A DNA stretch of 64,000 nt from positions 29,904,504 through 29,968,503 of the forward strand of contig NC_051075.1 of NCBI RefSeq assembly GCF_004664715.2, given 5' to 3'. Origin of the DNA: Peromyscus leucopus. Taxonomy: Eukaryota > Chordata > Mammalia > Rodentia > Cricetidae. A program made the translations under genes and the position numbers. Positions within the stretch are counted from its first letter, which is position 1. Each line of letters opens with the position of its first letter. This document shows positions 24,068 through 36,499 of this stretch, in pieces. The notes under the pieces were generated by a model that was not told the DNA's origin, did not search any database, and saw nothing but the letters and a program-made list of their open reading frames with translations.

Positions 24068-24420
24068 CATGTCTTAGTTACTTTCCTATTCCAGTAATAA
24101 AAAAAACATGACAGAGGAAACTTATAGAAGAAGGAGTTTGGGGTTTTGTTTTCAGAATGTTAGCATCCATGATGGTGGTGTGGAAGCACGAGAGCAGGAA
24201 CATCTGAGAGATTATGTCGTGAGACACAACCACAAGCTACAGAGAATAAGAAACTTGGAAGAGTATAACATTTTTGAAAATGTAAAGCCTGACCCCAGTA
24301 ACACTCCTCCTTCCACAAGGCCTTACCTTTCAATCCTTCCCAAACAGTTCTACCAACTGGGCCCAAGTACTCAACTATATGAACTCACAAGGATCATTTT
24401 CATCCAAACCACTACAACCA
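24068..24420 (+). mobile_element. RMER1-like repeat, sense
   Basis: TCTTAGTTACTTTCCTATTCC opening, a central ATCCATGATGGTGGTG, and CATTTTCATCCAAACCACTACA ending, parallel to the copy at 25020. The 150-codon frame at 24108-24560 lies mostly inside it and is not a gene. Confidence 0.65.
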
Positions 24421-25019
24421 ATCTTTCTGTAATGACAAGAAGCTCTAAAGTCTGGCAAAGTCTTACATATTCTATAAAGCACAGATCAAAACTGCCTTTT
24501 CTAACACACAACTTAGCTAACTGGTCCAAGCTGATTTATGCACACTTTTATGTAACATAATGTCATAAATTTGGCTTTGTTCATCTTGCCCACTATCACC
24601 AGTTCTGAAATTAGTTCTGAGGAGGCAAAGATGGAGTTTTTTTTCTCTGTATTACCCTGACCTCTATACAGCATATTACAGATGCTCTTTCACCAATTCA
24701 TGAATTAAATATAAACATATGTGCCATTAGACAATAATTTATTAGCCTATAAATATTTTATATCATCTTTGTATTATGTATTATGTATTCTGCTGAACTA
24801 AATGTAGTGTTTGCTAGTTAAATGGATTATTATGATATGATATGTTATTTTCTTCTCATTGATTATTCAATAAGTTCAGAAGCCCAACTTGATTGAAGCA
24901 ATCACTTCTTGGTTCTCCCCTGATCAGGAAAAAAAATGCCAAATTCTGTAATTCTCATCAGCTCTACTTTGATTGACTGCTATAAATTTGTCATCATTTT
25001 TTATGTGAGCCATACTTCG
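24421..25019. other. No gene recognised
   Basis: AT-rich sequence; nothing recognised. Confidence 0.4.
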
Positions 25020-25390
25020 GTAGTGTCATAGTTACTATTCTATTAATGTAAAAAGACACCATGACCAAAGCAACACTTATAAAAGCATTTAACTAGGGGC
25101 TTGCTTATGATTTCAGAGGGTTAGTCCATTACTATCATGACTGGAATCAGACAGGTATAGTGCTGGAACAATAGCTGAGAGCTTTAAATTATAATCAACA
25201 AGCAGCAGGCAAAGAGAGAGACTGGCCTGGGCTTTTGAAACCTCAAAGCTCATCCACAGCCACAGTGACACGTCTCCTCCAACAGGGCCACATCTGTTGC
25301 ATTAAAGTCACACTTTAGTTCATTAACTGGGGACTAAGTATACAAATATATGATTCTATGGGACCATTTTCACTCAAATCACCACAAATA
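25020..25390 (+). mobile_element. RMER1-like repeat, sense
   Basis: GTCATAGTTACTATTCTATTAATG, AAAGACACCATGACCAAAGC, GGGGCTTGCTTATGATTTCAG, CACAGTGACACG and CCATTTTCACTCAAATCACCACA. It is the most complete terminal module of this family in the window. Confidence 0.75.
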
Positions 25391-25699
25391 ACAAATTTGT
25401 TTTAAATATGCACTGAGTTTTAAATCTTGAACCTTGGTAATATCCTATCTCACCAATGCTGCCATGTCATACCACTCCAGCCCTTGAATCTCAGTCTACT
25501 TTGAAGTTTACATTTTAATTTCACTTCTAAAATGTATGATATCCATTGACTGTCTATTTTACACATTTTTGTCATTCTTGCCTTCAATATATACCCCAAA
25601 TATCCCATAGCATTAAAAATGATTTTTTTCTTGAATGTAGATTACATTAGTTATTAAATATAGTGTTAAATTTCAGTGGTTATCAATTGGCTTTGAAGA
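25391..25699. other. No gene recognised
   Basis: AT-rich sequence; nothing recognised. Confidence 0.4.
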
Positions 25700-25860
25700 A
25701 TAAGTGGACATGCATATTTGGGGGATGTGGGGATGTGGGGTTGCTTGGGAAAAAGGGCTGGGGGTGGGAGGAGGGAGGAGAGGGGTCTGTGGATAGCATG
25801 AAGAGTGAGTAGAAAATTTCTTAATAAAGAAAAATAAAAATAAATAAATAAATAAAAGAA
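25700..25860 (+). mobile_element. L1 3' end, severely truncated
   Basis: GGGCTGGGGGTGGGAGGAGGG followed by GAGTAGAAAATTTCTTAATAAAG and an (AAAT)n/A-rich tail is the extreme 3' end of a rodent L1. A 7-bp repeat GAAGAAT on both sides is only a weak target-duplication candidate. Confidence 0.7.
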
Positions 25861-26109
25861 AGAAAAAAGAAGAATTTATACAGTGAAATGTAGAACTATT
25901 TTGTTGTTATCATTGATGTTGCTTCTTTTATACCTTCCTGTTTTAAGAATTATGGTGATTTCCATAAACTGAATTGTATAAAGTTTTTTATGATACTTCA
26001 GTATAAGTAAGAAGTAGTTCAGTTCTATGCAATCACCACAAACATTAAGAAATTAAACACAATGAATACAGAGTGTAACACTCATATATGCACATAAATA
26101 TTGCTGTTT
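25861..26109. other. No gene recognised
   Basis: AT-rich sequence leading into the antisense L1; nothing recognised. Confidence 0.35.
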
Positions 26110-28179
26110 ATTAAGCAGCTTAACAACCTAACAATCTACACACAATAGTAGATGCTTGTTCCCTAAAACCTATGACCTCTTAAGGTGTGAGATATTAACA
26201 GAGTTTACTAACCTAGGTATTAGTGCCATTTGTGGAGCAGGACTCAAGTATTATCCAAAATCGGTTAACTACCTCCATTGCAGCCATGCCGGTGTTACAC
26301 TTGAGGGCAAATTGTGCCAAGAGCATCATTCCTAGATAAGTGAATCTGTTGTTGACTTTCTTTCTCCTCCATCAGCTAACATAGCCCTTTCTAGTATTGT
26401 GAATGCTGGCCAGTACACACACTTCTTACAGCTCATTTTCAGTTTGAGTTCTATGAAGCCTATAACCATAGTGAATGATGTCTTCAGCAATAAGTTTTTC
26501 TAGTTGACAACAAAGGATAATGTCAATACACTCCACTTGAGAGGGACCTCTGAAACTCATGAAGAATAACCTGTATTGAAGGTATTGTACACCTGGACTG
26601 GCATTTTTACTTAAATTAACTCATGTCTACTAGGAGGACCATTATCACTCCACAGAGGGTACTTCCATTCAAAATCTTTCAATTTAAAATTTTTAATATT
26701 GATAAATATGTGAAGAACTTCATTTTTAATTTAATTTCATTTTTTTCTTGAGAACTTTATATGAGTACTGCATCTAGATCACTCCCAACTCTCCTTCTCA
26801 CCACTCTCCAGTTACTCCCATGTTTCCTCATCTTCATCACGAATTCATGACCTCCTCTTCTTTATTAATTATGATTGTTGCATACACACACAAAAATCAA
26901 CAACAACAAAAATCAGTCCATTTCACATCGCTCATATATACATGTGTCCAGGGCAAAGCACTTGGGATTAGATAATCTGTGAGGGAGTTCCTCCATGGAG
27001 GAAAGCGATCATCCTCCTTTCAGCAGCCTTTGACCTTTGGTATTTCTTCATCTAAGGGTGGCATCTTGTGGAATTTACTAGTTCGCTTTGCAGTGCCAAC
27101 TGGTGATATCTTTACACCAACCTTCTTCTTCAAGCAATTACAGTGGTGAAGTTTCATGGGTGTACTTTCAATACTATATTTGGGGATACTAGTTAGCTGC
27201 TAATGTCCTGGTCCTCTTAGCATGTTTATGCCCTCTTTAACATGATGTTCCTGAGCCTTAGGCATAGGAATTGCCATATATACATACCAAGTGGGGCTGA
27301 GTACCCTATAGATACATATTATCTGTATTTTGACCAGTTGTGTTTTCATCTACATTTTGTTCCAGGAATATATTTATTTCTTTTTGACCTATTCACCACT
27401 CACAAGATGTTATTTAATTTAATCAGCTCATGAAGTTACAGAAATTATTTTGTTAATTCATTTTAAGCTTTATTTTAGTATAGTCATGTAAGATGCATTG
27501 AGTTAGTTCATTTTTCTTTTATTTGTTGAGTTTTTTCTTTTATTTCTCAGAGTGCAGATCATGTTAGAGAAATTTCCATGAGTTTCTAAGAAGAATATAC
27601 ATTCTCTGGTTTTTAGATGTACTCTTCTATTGATATCCATATGGTCCATTTGATGTACCATGTCATTGAATTCCAATGTTTCTATGTTTATTGTTTTTGT
27701 CTAGATTATCTGTATATTAGAGAAATTTAGATGTTGATATCATCTACTATTTTTGAGTTGGGTTTGATCTGTGTTTTGAGGTCTGGCCATTCACTTTTTT
27801 AAAAAAATGAATTTGAGTATACTGGCACATATGGATCAGAATTTTGATTTCTTCTTGATGAATTGTTCCCTTTAATGGAATGAAATTTCCTTCTTTATCC
27901 CTTCTGATCAATTTTAGTTTGAAGACCATATTGTAATATATTAAAATAGAAAGACCAACTTTGTTCATGGATGATTTTATTGGAATATTTTTTCCATTCT
28001 TTTACTCTAAGGAGGTCCCTATCTTCAAATTAACATGATTTTTTTTATATTTAGCAAAATGATAATTTTGTTTCTTGATGCATTCAACTAACCTTTGTCC
28101 TCTGATTTGGTACTTGAAACAATTAATATTTAAACTACTTTTTTGAATGGTGTGTGGTCATCTGTCATTTGGGATTTTA

Positions 28180-28213
28180 CTCTCCTCCTCCCCTCCCCTC
28201 CCCTCCCTTCCTC
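28180..28213. repeat. (CCCTC)n simple repeat
   Basis: Five-base CCCTC units with edge variation, inside the antisense L1. Confidence 0.85.
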
Positions 28214-28431
28214 TTTCTGCTCCTTCCTGTTCCTAGACCTAGCTAGCATTTTAGTCATTATAGCTTTATTTGCTTTCTTTCTGCATTCTTTTGACTACGC
28301 TAATTGCTGTTTTCAGTCTAAAGCTCTGCTTCCAGTGTTCTCTACAAGGCTAGTTTGGTGGATTTAAATTCTTTTTGTCTGTTCATATCATTGTAGCATG
28401 AATTCTACTTGGTCTTAATAATACAAGCATG

Positions 28432-28727
28432 GAGTTAGATATCAGAGTGGAAAGCTGAAAGATCAGAGAAGCAGAACAACCACCCACCTAAGGCTCCTTA
28501 ACTCTGGGAATCCTCAACCTGAAAGGGACTGAGTTTCTGTCTCCTCCTGCCTTATATTCCTCTCTCCATCTGTCCATATTACTTCCTGTCTCCACCTCCT
28601 TAGTGCTGGAATTAAAGATGTGAGATTCCAAGGGCCAGTTGTATATTTATTTAGTGGCTTAGCTCCACACTCTGATCTTCACACAAGCTTCATTTGTTAG
28701 ATCACAAACAATATATGACCACATATC
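28432..28727 (-). mobile_element. LTR-like element (family B), antisense, internally shortened
   Basis: TGGAGTTAGATATCAGAGTGG start, a TTCCTGTCTCCACCTCC centre, TAGTGCTGGAATTAAAGATGTG and an end near ATATATGACCACA align in order with the antisense copy at 35392. It sits inside the antisense L1. Confidence 0.6.
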
Positions 28728-29599
28728 ATGAAATGATTTTCTTGCTCCTTCAACTGTGGCACATAGTTTTGCTTGATAAAGTAGCCAGGATTGGCATCTG
28801 AGCTCTTTTAATTCATAGTACATTGCTCCAGCATCATCTGGCTTTTAAATTTTTCCATTACACAGCATCTGTTATTCTTTATATATGGTTTGTGATCTTT
28901 CTCTCACAATTTTCAATAACCTCTCTTTGTACTACACATTAAGCATTTTAACCATAATACTCTATAGGCAATTTCTTTTCTGCTCCTATCTGCTTGGTTC
29001 TCTGCGTAATTTTTGCAAATGCATGGGTATGTTTATATTTAATTTGGGGAAAATTTCTTCTATTATCCCATTGAAAACCTGATTAAGGCCATTGGCCTGG
29101 GATTCTCTTCCTTCCTCCTTTTATGCTTACTATTTGAAGGCTTAGGATCTTCATGGGCTCCAAAGTCCTTTTAATGCTCCAAGCTCCCCCTTTTAATGTT
29201 TTACATTCTTTGATTGAATGATCCACTTCTTCTACTGTATCTTCAAGTCCTAATAGTGTGTCTTCCACTGACTGCATCCATTCTATTTATAAGGCTTTCC
29301 CTTCAGTTTCCCAATTGAGTTACTGAATTTTTCCATTTCCCTCTTCATGTCAAAGTTAGGTTTTCTTCAGTATTTCTATCTCTTTACTGAATTGACTTTC
29401 CAGATAGGAATTTACAGTGTTATTTTATTCAGCAATATATTTGCATTTTTTCAGACTTAACTACAGAGTTTATTCCTATCCTCTTCAAGTTCATTGAAAT
29501 ATTTGTTCATTCCTTCTTCAATCTTAGTGAATTATTATATCATAATAATTATCATGATAAGAGCTTATGTAAGGAAGTTGTGAACTTGTTATGAACTAT

Positions 29600-30447
29600 G
29601 AAAGTGACAGAGTACAGAATATTATAGGCAGAGTTATCCATCCTTGGAGCTGCTTCCAAATTACTACATAAAGACTTAGCTCAGGTTTATACCTAACTAG
29701 CTTTTACACTTTAAGTTAACCCATATTCCTTATTTACACTGTGGCATGTTGCAGTACCTTTAATAGCATGGCACATTTTTAATATGCCTTTTTATTATTA
29801 CTATTATTATTTTTATTATTAAGAAATTTTCTATTAATTTTACATATCAACCACAGATCCCCCTCTCTTCTCTCCTCCTGCCTCCCAGCCTTCCCCCCAA
29901 TGTACCCCCATTCCCACCCCCTCCAAGGCAAGGCCTACCAGGGGGAGTTAGCAGAGCCTAATATATTCAGCTGAAGCAGGTTCAACCCCCACCACCATCA
30001 CCACCAACGCTGTGTAATGTGTCTCACCATAGGCAATGGGCTCCAAAAAGCCTGCACATGTACCCAGGAAGGATCCTGAGCTCCTGCCAGGGGCCCTTTA
30101 AGCAGGTCAAGCTACACAACTATCTCGCCTATACAAAGGGCCTATTCCAGTCCCATGGAGGATCCACAGCTATTGGTCCACAGTTCATGAGTTCCCAATA
30201 CTTTGATTTGGTTGTCTCTATATGTTTCCCCATCATGATCTTGATGCCCCTTGCTCATAGAACATTTATCCCCTGCTCTCTCTGCATCTGGCTGGCAACT
30301 CATGACTCTGCCCTTCTGCTTCCCAGAATTTTCAATTTGGCTTTCTTGCCTAACTTTATCCTGTTTAGTTACTAGCCAGTCAGTTTCTTTATTATAGCAA
30401 TCACAGTAACAAATCTTCACAGTGTACAGAAGGATTATTCCGCAACA
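29600..30447 (-). mobile_element. LTR (family A), antisense, split by an L1 3' end
   Basis: Left part has ACTTAGCTCAGG, CTAACTAGCTTTTACACTTTAAG and TTAACCCAT. Right part has TCTGGCTGGCAACTCATGACTC, CAGAATTTTC, ACTAGCCAGTCAG and TTCACAGTGTACAG. Both match, in order, the antisense LTR at 58757-59160. The break at about 29786-30266 is an L1 3' UTR insertion. Confidence 0.65.
29786..30266 (-). mobile_element. L1 3' UTR, antisense, inserted in an LTR
   Basis: T-rich (TTA)n left edge, then TTTTACATATCAACCACAGATCC, TACCCCCATTCCC, CCAAGGCAAGGCC, and CATGATCTTGATGCCCC at the right. This is the antisense L1 3' UTR seen also at 4870. Edges are approximate; no clean duplication was found. Confidence 0.75.
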
Positions 30448-31245
30448 GAATGTTCTTCCCACAACCTGTCCTTCTAGAAAGAGTTGCATAAGTTGTGATA
30501 AATAGATGTGCTTGAGAGCAAGGACATAAAGGGAATGATCTCACGTGGCCATATTACCTCTGTGGGAAAGGCAATAGGATAGGTGGAATATGCTTGGCTG
30601 TTTTCCATGATCAAAAAAATATTCGTAAGATATAAAACCTGGTATAGTCCCTCACTGGACTTGTATATGCCTGAGTTAACTGAAAACATCACCCAAGTAT
30701 TGTTTGCTTTGGTAATAATAATGAGAAGAGCTCCATTTATAATGCACTTCCATTCAAATGCTTTCATCCCTCAACTCTCTCATGAGACCTTTGTCATTTT
30801 CTTTGATCTGCATAGACTTAACCATGCTGACCAGGGAAGGTGTACAGTTATTCTAAATTGTATGTTCTGGGATCCAGCTATGTAATTCTCATTAGAGAAA
30901 ACTTTTATAGGACTTCCTCTTTCCTCTCTCTAAACTCTCCTGTGCCCTCATCCCCTCTCAAAGTCGTAGTCTTTTTTTTTTAAGTTACAGATATGGATAT
31001 ATAAACTAAATCTGCTTAGTTGTTCATCTAACAGTGAAGCTAAGAGATTTTATACTTGCAAGTCAACTGGTGTCATATTTCATGTTATCTAAGTAGTCAT
31101 ATAGTTGAAATTTCAAGGTATAGCTTCCTTACCATGTCTAGAAACAGAGTCTTGAAACAGACTTCCTCATCCATCCTCTGGACCTTGTAATCATTTTACT
31201 TTCTCTTCAGTAATGTTCCCTCATCCAAAAGTAATTATTTATGGT
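30448..31245. other. No gene recognised
   Basis: The plus frame at 30583-30885 (100 codons) and the overlapping minus frame show no recognisable domain. The rest is AT-rich without a repeat I know. Confidence 0.4.
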
Positions 31246-31425
31246 ATTGGAAAGATTACTCAATGGTCAAGAACAAGTTGTACTCTTGCAGAGTACAGAG
31301 TCTGTTCCTAATGGCCACATAGGGTGACTCATAACCAGGTCTAACATCAGCCCCACTAGAAAAAATACCCTTTTGTCACCTTCACAAGCACCATCATGTA
31401 CACATAGACATATATACATATAAAC
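31246..31425 (+). mobile_element. B2/B3-type SINE, diverged
   Basis: The tRNA-like head GGAAAGATTACTCAATGGTCAAGAAC corresponds to the Pol III A box. GAGTCTGTTCC corresponds to the B box, followed by CACATAGGGTGACTCATAACCAG and the (CA)(TA)-rich tail of B2/B3. Confidence 0.75.
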
Positions 31426-31874
31426 AAAATGTGCTTGTAAACCTCTGCCTTGAATGCCCGCATTGTTGCCATCTAAAGATAATCATTATAATAAAATATA
31501 TTATTGTTATTTTTATTCAATATCTATTTTAATGTTAAGCAAACATTGCAGACAGTTTTACAGAATTACTATAGAGTGCATAATTTGTTTTCTGTACTGT
31601 AAAACATCTCTCACTAGCAATTACTAATTAGTCAAAAACCTTCAGTTACTCAGATACATCTCAGGTTTAATCTTCTACCTTAAATGGTTCTATTGTACTT
31701 TCAAGAATTTGTTTGTTGTGATCTTCAGGCTTCTCTTTTTGAATCAGGTGCTCAGGTTTTATTGGTATTTGATGACTTTATGATTATAAAAGCATCTAGT
31801 TTTTATAAAACATATACTGTAGTTTTTCTTGATTAAAATTTGCATCATTTTTTTTCATGGCATTGGGATTTAAG
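31426..31874. other. No gene recognised
   Basis: AT-rich sequence; nothing recognised. Confidence 0.4.
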
Positions 31875-32600
31875 GGAAATTGTCACAGGTGAAGATATGA
31901 TAGGGCAATAATGGCACAAAGCTTGTTGCAGTAACCAACCAATGTATGATTTGACTCAAGGTCTACTCCATGAAATGAAATCCATACCTGACACTGCTTG
32001 GGTGACCAAGAACCAGAGACTAGATAGCCCCTGACCTAGGGTAAAAATGAAAACTCCTGCTCTAAAAAATAAAATAACTCCTAATGATATTTTACTATTC
32101 TCATAGATCTGTGTCTTGTTCAGCAATCGTTAGAGAAGTTCTCACCTGAGGCATATGGCAACAAATACAGAGACCCACAGGCAGACATTATAGAGCGAGA
32201 AAGGAACACAGTGTAATATGAGATGTCTCCATAAAATCCCTCACCTCAGAGCTCAGGGAACTGTGAAGAGGAGGAGGCACGCTAAAAGAGTATAAGGGCC
32301 AGAGGGGACAGAGAACACCAGAATCACACAGCCAACTGAACAAAGCTCATATGAACTCACAGAGACTGAAGCAGCAAGCTCAAGGTTGAACCAGGTTTGC
32401 AACAGGTTCTTTATGTATATATTACAGCATTCAGTTTAGTATTTTTATGGGACTCTAGAGTGTGTGAAAGAGTGGATCTGATTCTAGGCTTTTCCCTTGG
32501 GACTCTTTCCCCCTTGTTGGTTTTCCATGCCATACTTCAATGTGGTGTTTTTTGTTTTATCTTATCATATTTTATTTTGTTGTTTTGTTGTTAAAAAAGA
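31875..32600 (+). mobile_element. Old L1 (Lx-like) 3' UTR, sense
   Basis: CCTGACACTGCTTGGGTGACC, CTCCTAATGATATTTTACTATTC, CATAGATC, GAGATGTCTCCATAAAATCC, CAGAGACTGAAGCAGCA, ATTCAGTTTAGTATTTTTATGG. It is paralogous to 17825-19120 and ends before the G-rich tail. Confidence 0.75.
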
Positions 32601-34114
32601 AGGTTCAAATACATAAAAAGAAGCATATAAAGTTAAAATAGAATTTTTTTGTTGTCATGATTTCCACAGTGATAATTAGAATGCAAGCATATGTTATCTC
32701 TCATTGGTGTTTATTCTAAAAATATTCATTTTTCCTTGTAGAAAAAAAAGCAGAATCTTTGAAGTGACTTGAATCCCATTATCTGTCTTCCTAACAAACT
32801 CTCTAACATAATTTCTCACCTAAATCCATGTTATATGACTAGACTCTGCCTTTGACATGCATCTCCTTTACATTTCTAAACCACGTAGTGAATTATAACT
32901 TAATGACATTTACACTTGCTGACAGTTCTATGTGAACGATCCTTTCACCAAGGATGCATAGAATTTGGTCCCTTGCCTCTTCGTTCTTTGGATACATTCT
33001 TTCCTTGCGCTTAGGGTTATAGTGTATGTGCCTTCGGACACGGATGACTTTGACACACTGATGACATTGACTCGGGAGTTCAGCTGGCCTCATAAGTGCC
33101 TGTGTTCTGTGGAGACACACTCCTAACTTTGAGTGCCCTTGTAGGACAGAGTCACTCTTTTACTTCTGCTTCCCCTTCTAGGCCTGCCACAGCAGGTCAT
33201 TCTATTTCTTTATGTTGCTTATAGATGACACTTCAGTGTAAAGATTGATCCCCTCACATAACACTTCACCTTGGAACCTCACCATTGCAGCTGAGGTTGA
33301 GTATGTGCCCTTGCTGATCTGAATGGTTGAGAGCAGACACATTCAGACATACAGGGAATGCAGATATTTTATCAACTAATATTCTCCTATCTTTTATACT
33401 TGGGATTTTTTTTTTTCAAAGAGACCACTGTTTCTAAGCTAGCTCTCTAGGGAGCTTTTTGGATGGGGGCAAATGACAGACCTTGACAATATTCAGGGTG
33501 ATAGGCTATAAAAAGAGTGAACAAACTATAGCTTGGAGTGGCAATCCCACATGACATTCAGTTTGTAAATAAATTTTGAACCTGAGAAACAAACACTCAT
33601 TGATTTCTCTCTTGCCTGTAGCTCTTTCTGAACTATCTCATATGTCCACAGAGTTTAGCAGATACAACACAAACCCAATGGCCTGTAAACCTTAAAATGG
33701 TTACTCTGTATCACTTTACCTAAAATAATGTGACACCCACCACTGTTGAATGAGCTTCTAACAATAGTTAATGAAAGTACATGTCTGTGGGGGCAGGGGC
33801 ATTCCTGCTTCCATTAGGCTGTCTCTGAGATGATTCCAGCACCACTATTTCCAGAAGACCTGCCAGCAATTCAGTGATGGACCACACAGTATTAGTTTCC
33901 TCCTTCCCTGAGATCCTTCCTTTCTCCCTTCACTTTTGTTTCCTATTATTTCAGCTCTTTTCTAGAGAAGAACAAAGGAACACAGAAAGTTATTGCGGTA
34001 ATTACAATCTAGGGTAGATATTATTCACAACATAGTGTTTTAGTAACTCTTAGCACTCCAGATTTTCCTGGTCTTTTTCTCCATTTATCTACTAGAGTTA
34101 TTTTGATTTGAATA
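32601..34114. other. No repeat recognised; one unidentified short antisense frame
   Basis: The largest frame, minus strand 33120-32893 (75 codons), is rich in Arg/Lys/His in the middle (RVRRHIHYNPKRKERMYPKN). I could not assign it to a protein. No poly(A), splice-site pattern or frame continuity supports a gene or processed copy. Confidence 0.35.
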
Positions 34115-34437
34115 TTAACCACTGCTCTGCCAGAGGATCATTGTTTGAAGAAGAGCAGATCCCCACACAGTAGGGCTGTTATGAAGGGTTGTGGAATCTT
34201 TAAGAGGTGGAGTAAAACTAGATGAAGTGGGTCACTGAGGACAGACTTAGAGGTTTTATGGCCCCAGAGCCACACCCTCTCCTCTCTCTACTTCCTGTCC
34301 CTGTTCACAGTGTGGCAGGATTCCTCAGGCTCCTGCTGAGTTTTCAGAGAGACATCCTCCCTCAAACTGTAACAAGAATAAGTCCTTCCTTTCAAAGTAA
34401 TTCCCTGGCGTGTATTGAGTCACAGCAACAATGAGTG
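34115..34437 (+). mobile_element. Rodent interspersed repeat (unclassified)
   Basis: TTAAGAGGTGGAGTAAAACT, GTGGGTCACTGAGGACAG, GAGGTTTTATGGCC, ACTTCCTGTCCCTGTTC, and a terminal CTCAAACTGTAACAAGAATAA...TCACAGCAACA match, from memory, a widespread rodent repeat. The family name is not recalled. Confidence 0.6.
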
Positions 34438-34835
34438 AAACCAGTGTTAGTATCTACTAAAATATGGGTTCCTTTATTTTTTAATTGTCTCCGTTTTATT
34501 ACTAGACTCAAACATCCATGGATGCAGGAATCCCATTCAGTTTCCAACTGTTTTACACATTGTTGTATATAGGAATCTAGAAGAGCTCAGTGGCTAGCAC
34601 ACAGTAAGAGTTTTAATACTCTTGGTTTAAATAAGTGAATTATGAATCTTGTCTTTTATCCCAGTTCTGCGTCCCTTCATCCCTTTCTTGAGATTATTTT
34701 ATAGGAGCACATAACCAGAAACACATTTTCTATCACTTTTAATGAACTTCCTAGAGACTGCTTTATGTATAGTCGTGGATCTGCTTTTTAATTCATACTT
34801 TCTAAAGATTTTTTTTTTAATTTTTTGAATTAGTA
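34438..34835. other. No gene recognised
   Basis: AT-rich sequence; nothing recognised. Confidence 0.4.
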
Positions 34836-35022
34836 TATTTTATGTATCTGAGTTTTTGCATTCTTGTATATCTGTGTACTATGTTGTGTCCAGTGCCTGT
34901 GGAGGTCAGATGAGGGTGTCAGATTCCCTGGAACAAGAGTTAAAGTTTATTAACTACCCTATGGGTCCTGGGAATCACATCCTTACCCTCTTCAAGAATA
35001 ATTTCTCTTAACTTCTGAGCCC
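34836..35022 (-). mobile_element. B3-type SINE, antisense
   Basis: TATGTATCTGAGTTTTTGC, GTGCCTGTGGAGGTCAGA, GATTCCCTGGAACAAGAGTTA, GGGTCCTGGGAATCACATCC and CTTAACTTCTGAGCCC read as the reverse complement of a B3/B2 element, ending with the reversed A-box region. Moderately diverged. Confidence 0.8.
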
Positions 35023-35391
35023 CAATTTCTTTAGGTTTAACCTTCTGCTTAGGAACTTTAGATCTGTGGTTCACCCACACTCACCTATATCCTGTTTTTC
35101 TGCCTCCTTCACTGTCAGGTTTCTGCTTTCTTTACTTTGGTACTCTGAATGTGAAAGCTGAGACAGTGTCTATTCTCAGATGGATGGGATCAGTGATAAT
35201 GCAAAACAGAGTTCCCTCATATTCCAGTGCTGCTACAATCAGTAATGGTAAAATGGCAAGTAGTAGTTTAATACATCATTATTAGATCCACTGTAAGGAA
35301 AGTTCTGAGAAGATATAGATCCCGAATAAGGAATAATATAGTGTTTGGTGTGACTGGAATCTTAAAAGGTCTTATTAATTAAAAAGAAAAA
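35023..35391. other. No gene recognised
   Basis: No known repeat or coding frame; a TCTCAGATGG...GTGATAATG stretch has no assignment. Confidence 0.4.
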
Positions 35392-35847
35392 TGGAGTCAG
35401 ATATTGTGGTGAAAGCTGAGAGATAAGTGGAATAAAACAAGCTAGCCACACTTTCTTACCGCTAGGAAATCCTCAGCCCAAAAAAGCTACTTCCTGTATA
35501 CTCATGCCTATACACCTTCCTGTGCCCTGCCATCTTACTTCCTCTTTCTACCCAGCTCAAACACTTTCTCTTTCTGCCCAGCCCTACCACTTCCTGTCTC
35601 CCTGTACAGACCTCCAGACCTCTATGGTTAACTAGTGCTGGGATTAAAGGCATGTGCCACCATGCCTAGCTCTGTTTCTTGTGCCCCCTTGAACTTATAG
35701 AGATCTGGATGAGTCTCTGTCTTCTGAATGCTAGGATTAAAGATTTGTACTACCACTCCCTGATCTCTGTTTAATATAGTGGTTGGCTTTTTCCTCTGAT
35801 CCCCAGGCAACCTTTATTTGTTAGAGCAGAAATAAAATATCACCACA
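35392..35847 (-). mobile_element. LTR-like element (family B) with B1-like internal modules, antisense
   Basis: Begins TGGAGTCAGATATTGTGGTG and ends TATCACCACA, giving TG...CA ends. Inside, TAGTGCTGGGATTAAAGGCATG and AATGCTAGGATTAAAG are two antisense B1-like (7SL-derived) segments in tandem. Copies at 28432 and 60456 share the ends. No flanking duplication is visible. Confidence 0.65.
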
Positions 35848-35924
35848 GCTTGGTGATAGGTCAGCAGATAATCATAGACATGAACTCATCTATCTCATTA
35901 ATAGAAATTACCAACTTTTTTTTA

Positions 35925-36468
35925 TTGAAAATACATTACAATAGATACATCTCAACACAATTTCCCCTATCTCTACTCATCCTAACTCCTGTTCACTTCC
36001 TTTCTCCCCTAGATCTATGGTGCAGTAGATTTGTTTGTATTCTTGATCCAAGACCATCACTGGAGTTAAACCTTGATTCAGAGGGATGAGTGCATGTTCA
36101 TCTGACCAGAAGAAACCATAGTTTTCTGGCTGACCCAGAGAGGAAGAAGGAGAGGGTTTGGAAAATTTCTGGGGTGCTTTTAATCTAGGGAGGTGGAGAG
36201 GAAGTTTAGCTGATTATCTTCACCATAGCTCTGTGAATCTATCAGGTTTATACCATAATATCTGACCCCTAAGCTTCATTTATTAATAAAACAGTAAAAG
36301 AAGTCATTATAGACCCACTCCCTATCCTTTTTCCTTCAGAAAAGAGTAGACCTCCAAGATAAAACAAACAAACACAACAGAACAAGATACAATAAGACAA
36401 GGCAAAAACCTTCATATCACAGCTGGACAAAGAAACCCAATAGGAGGAAAAGAGTCCCAAGAGCAGGC

Positions 36469-36499
<31 letters not shown>

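Larger units (their letters stand above)
26110..29560 (-). mobile_element. Degraded antisense L1: 3' UTR, ORF2 endonuclease region, ORF1
   Basis: On the plus strand the order is 3' UTR (about 26110-27370), ORF2 N-terminal region (about 27440-28400), then ORF1 (about 28870-29560). That is the correct antisense order with most of ORF2 deleted. Minus-strand peptide RDKEGNFIPLKGTIHQEEIK near 27880 matches the L1 endonuclease stretch. DTVEEVDHSIKE near 29240 matches the ORF1 coiled-coil/RRM linker. An LTR interrupts it at 28432. Heavily mutated. Confidence 0.75.

Noticed and set aside
24108..24560. 150-codon open frame that could be taken for a gene
   Set aside because: It lies mostly inside an RMER1-like repeat and shows no coding signature; similar repeats at 21752 and 25020 do not keep the frame.
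32893..33120. Possible ribosomal protein S11-like processed pseudogene
   Set aside because: A loose similarity in a basic stretch does not extend on either side, and no poly(A) tail or target duplication is present.
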